Shown here one piece after another: positions 62,098 through 64,000 of a DNA stretch of 64,000 bases. Each line of letters begins with the position of its first letter. The first letter of the stretch is position 1. The translations under genes were made by a program, and so were the position numbers. Origin of the DNA: Campylobacter ornithocola (GTDB lineage Bacteria > Campylobacterota > Campylobacteria > Campylobacterales > Campylobacteraceae). The notes below the pieces were generated by a model, which was not told the origin of the DNA, searched no databases, and was given only the letters and a program-made list of their open reading frames with translations. The stretch is from assembly GCF_013201605.1 (NCBI RefSeq), contig NZ_CP053848.1, positions 1,364,001 to 1,428,000 on the forward strand, given 5' to 3'.

Positions 62098-63126
62098 TTA
62101 CTCTATCATCTCATCAGCCTCACCCACTTGGATAAGACCTTGTTCTGCAAGCTTTTGCACTACTTCTACAACTTTTCTTTGAGCTTCTTCTACATCTTTT
62201 ACACGCACAGCACCCAAAAAGCCCATTTCTTCGACAAAAGCTTCAGCCGCACGTGTAGACATATTGGACATAAATTTTTGTTTTAAATCCTCGCTTGCAC
62301 CTTTTAAACCTATCATCAAATCACGCTTATCAGCAGCCTTTAAAACCTCTCTAATCGCATTAGTGCTAAGTTGAGAAATATCATCAAAAGTAAACATTAA
62401 ATCTTTAATAGTTGTAGCAAGTTTCTCATCACTTTGCTCGATATAAGAAAGTGTTGTTTTGGAAGCTTTTTGACCCAAGCGGTTAAGTACTTCAGCAACT
62501 GCTCTTGGACCGCCCACTTCAACTTTATAAGAAGTAAGACTTTCAAGTTTACTTTCAAGTACAGCAGATACTCTTTTGATGATTGAAGGAGAAATATCTC
62601 CAAGATTTGCCATTCTTATTACAACTTCAGCTCTTAATTCATCACTAAAATACTCCAAAGTTTCAGCAGCTTGAGTAGTATCCATATGAGCTAAAATCAA
62701 AGCTATGGTTTGAGGATGCTCTTTAATGATAAAATCTGCAAGCTGTTGTGGTTTAATTTGAGAAAGGTAAGCAAAATTTTGGTTATTTTCCATACTCTTG
62801 GTAAGTTTTTCCAAAATTTTATTGGCAATTTCAGGACCAAAAGTTCTAAATAAAATTTCTTTTGCATATTCCAAACCACCACTTTTTAAGTATTGATTTG
62901 ATTGCAATAAAGTATAAAATTCTTCAAGTACTGCAGTAGCTACTGGTTTATCTACATTTTTTGCTAAAGCAATGTAGCGAGAAATTTCGGTGATAACATT
63001 AATATCCATATGAGAAAATAAAACCGTCGTTACATCTTCTCCAAGTTGAATTAAAAATATCGCGACCTTTTCTGGCATAGAAAGGTCATCATAGACCATT
63101 TTTTGTTCTTCACTAAGCTTTATCAT
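62098..63126 (-). CDS. fliG: Flagellar motor switch protein FliG
   Basis: A 342-residue rotor protein that couples the FliF ring to torque generation. It has the N-terminal MPEKVAIFLIQLGED, the central EHPQTIALILAHM (EHPQR-like motif) and the C-terminal torque helix region MLIGLKGASEDLKQKFMSNM with conserved charged residues. It overlaps the fliF stop by one base. Its partners FliF, FliH and (in this window) MotA/MotB are all present. Confidence 0.96.
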   Translation of the reverse strand: MIKLSEEQKMVYDDLSMPEKVAIFLIQLGEDVTTVLFSHMDINVITEISRYIALAKNVDKPVATAVLEEFYTLLQSNQYLKSGGLEYAKEILFRTFGPEIANKILEKLTKSMENNQNFAYLSQIKPQQLADFIIKEHPQTIALILAHMDTTQAAETLEYFSDELRAEVVIRMANLGDISPSIIKRVSAVLESKLESLTSYKVEVGGPRAVAEVLNRLGQKASKTTLSYIEQSDEKLATTIKDLMFTFDDISQLSTNAIREVLKAADKRDLMIGLKGASEDLKQKFMSNMSTRAAEAFVEEMGFLGAVRVKDVEEAQRKVVEVVQKLAEQGLIQVGEADEMIE

Positions 63127-64000
63127 TAGATATCCTTCTCACCAAATTCGGCTTCATTTTCAACAAGTTTTTGCAATAACAATGCTACTTCTTCACCTTT
63201 TTCATTAGCCACCGCTCTTAATTTTTCAAGTAAAACATCGTATTGCAATGCATCTTCATCAAAACTATCCCCAAATCCAAGTTGCTCTTCAACTTTCTTA
63301 CGTGCAGCATTGAATTTTTCAATAGCATCTTCAGCATCATCAATAACTTGTCCATCTTTACCCTCCATTTCTTCTTCAAGCTTGATATCTGCAAGCATTT
63401 TTTGCGAAAATGGAACAATAACTTTTTTATAAAATATAAAAAGTAAAATTGCTGCAAATACATATTTAACAGGTGGAATAAATGGCTCAACAAATCTTGA
63501 ATAAAAAGTTTGTACTTTATTTTCAACTTTAGCTGTTCTATGAAATTCTAAATTATTTACTTCAACCGCATCACCTCTAGCAAGATTAAACCCTATAGCA
63601 CCTTTAGTAAGATTTTCAATAGCTTTAATTTCTCTATCATTCAAAGGAACATATTCATTGGTAATATTTCCTTGATCATCCGTGATAACTTTATATTTTC
63701 CATCTACTACAACTGCTGCAGAAATTCTTTTAACAGTTGCAAATTGCTTAGTAGTATTAGTAATTTTTTTAGAAATTTCATTATTAGTTGTAGTTTGATT
63801 TTTAGTATAAACCTCACGCGCACCTTTATCGTCCAAACCTTCTACAGGCCCTATATTTGAAACAGCACCTGGTACACCTTGGATTTCTTTGTCCTTATAG
63901 CCTTCCTTATGTTCTTCTAAAGTTTGCTCACTACGTACAACTGTGTTTGGGTCATATACTTCACTTTGTGATTCTTCTTTAGAAAAATCATAATCAATAC
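63126..64000 (-). CDS. fliF: Flagellar MS-ring protein FliF, C-terminal part (runs off the window)
   Basis: The last 291 codons or so of FliF. The frame is open from the window edge. Recognisable parts are RSEQTLEEHKEG (the typical beta-collar segment), a Gly/Pro-rich loop, the second transmembrane helix (YVFAAILLFIFYKKVIVPF) and the acidic cytoplasmic tail that binds FliG. The N-terminal part, with the first membrane helix, lies beyond 64000. Confidence 0.93.
   Translation of the reverse strand, partial: IDYDFSKEESQSEVYDPNTVVRSEQTLEEHKEGYKDKEIQGVPGAVSNIGPVEGLDDKGAREVYTKNQTTTNNEISKKITNTTKQFATVKRISAAVVVDGKYKVITDDQGNITNEYVPLNDREIKAIENLTKGAIGFNLARGDAVEVNNLEFHRTAKVENKVQTFYSRFVEPFIPPVKYVFAAILLFIFYKKVIVPFSQKMLADIKLEEEMEGKDGQVIDDAEDAIEKFNAARKKVEEQLGFGDSFDEDALQYDVLLEKLRAVANEKGEEVALLLQKLVENEAEFGEKDI

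Overview
This window is AT-rich chromosomal DNA from a thermophilic-type Campylobacter. The gene content and order match blocks of the C. jejuni genome: gltX/ppi/accCB/dcd/pseB, ahpC/fdxA/ndk/rpmF/plsX/fabH, flhB/motAB/polA, and uvrA/serC/xseA/ubiE/perR/dxs/fliHGF. These blocks are joined differently here. Together with an orphan trpB and a dba-dsbI pair, this suggests a C. lari-group species, but the species is inference. I saw no tRNA, rRNA, insertion sequence, prophage or CRISPR array.

Layout. 1-3805: gltX (partial), a SurA-like chaperone, accC/accB and dcd. 3806-30709: a flagellin-glycan (pseudaminic acid, Pse) island of about 27 kb, beginning with a FliA-type promoter and pseB-pseC. It contains pseF, pseG, pseH and, on the opposite strand, pseA-hisH2-hisF2. 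pseI is not in the window. Between these lies a large accessory set: five acyl-carrier proteins, three KAS III-like enzymes, a DltA-like adenylating ligase, three AAC(3)-family acyltransferases, two GNATs plus a PseH paralogue, two formyltransferases, a PIG-L deacetylase, a FabG-like reductase, two tandem methyltransferases, a WbqC-like protein, two DUF2920 hydrolase-like proteins, a cysteine-cluster protein and a Cj1295-like aminopeptidase-fold protein. 30828-37776: a TauE/SafE exporter, flhB, two chemoreceptors with near-identical signalling halves, and ahpC. 37962-48355: fdxA, ndk, DUF177, rpmF, plsX, fabH, motBA, polA, an MFS transporter, a nucleoside hydrolase and a DedA-like protein. 48463-51649: an orphan trpB with a possible leader peptide, then dba-dsbI. 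51969-64000: a minus-strand run from uvrA to fliF (partial).

The most striking property is fourteen poly-G tracts of 8-11 G (poly-C when the gene is on the minus strand). Thirteen lie in the glycan island and one at the end of motB. I worked out the reading frame through each. Seven sit inside genes that are in frame (ON). Two are out of frame (OFF): a KAS III-like gene, and a reading frame joining an acyl-carrier protein to an AAC(3) acyltransferase. Three alter only the C-terminus (fabG-like, pseH, motB). One sits in a 21-residue upstream ORF before the wbqC-like gene. One takes the place of the Shine-Dalgarno region of pseA.

Taken together, the island looks like a combinatorial, phase-variable acyl-decoration system for the Pse sugars on flagellin. 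Carrier proteins would be loaded with an amino acid or short acyl unit, which is then N-acylated, N-formylated, reduced or methylated and passed to the sugar. A deacetylase/formyltransferase/acetyltransferase trio could in addition swap acyl groups on the sugar. The individual families are read from sequence motifs; the integrated pathway is inference.
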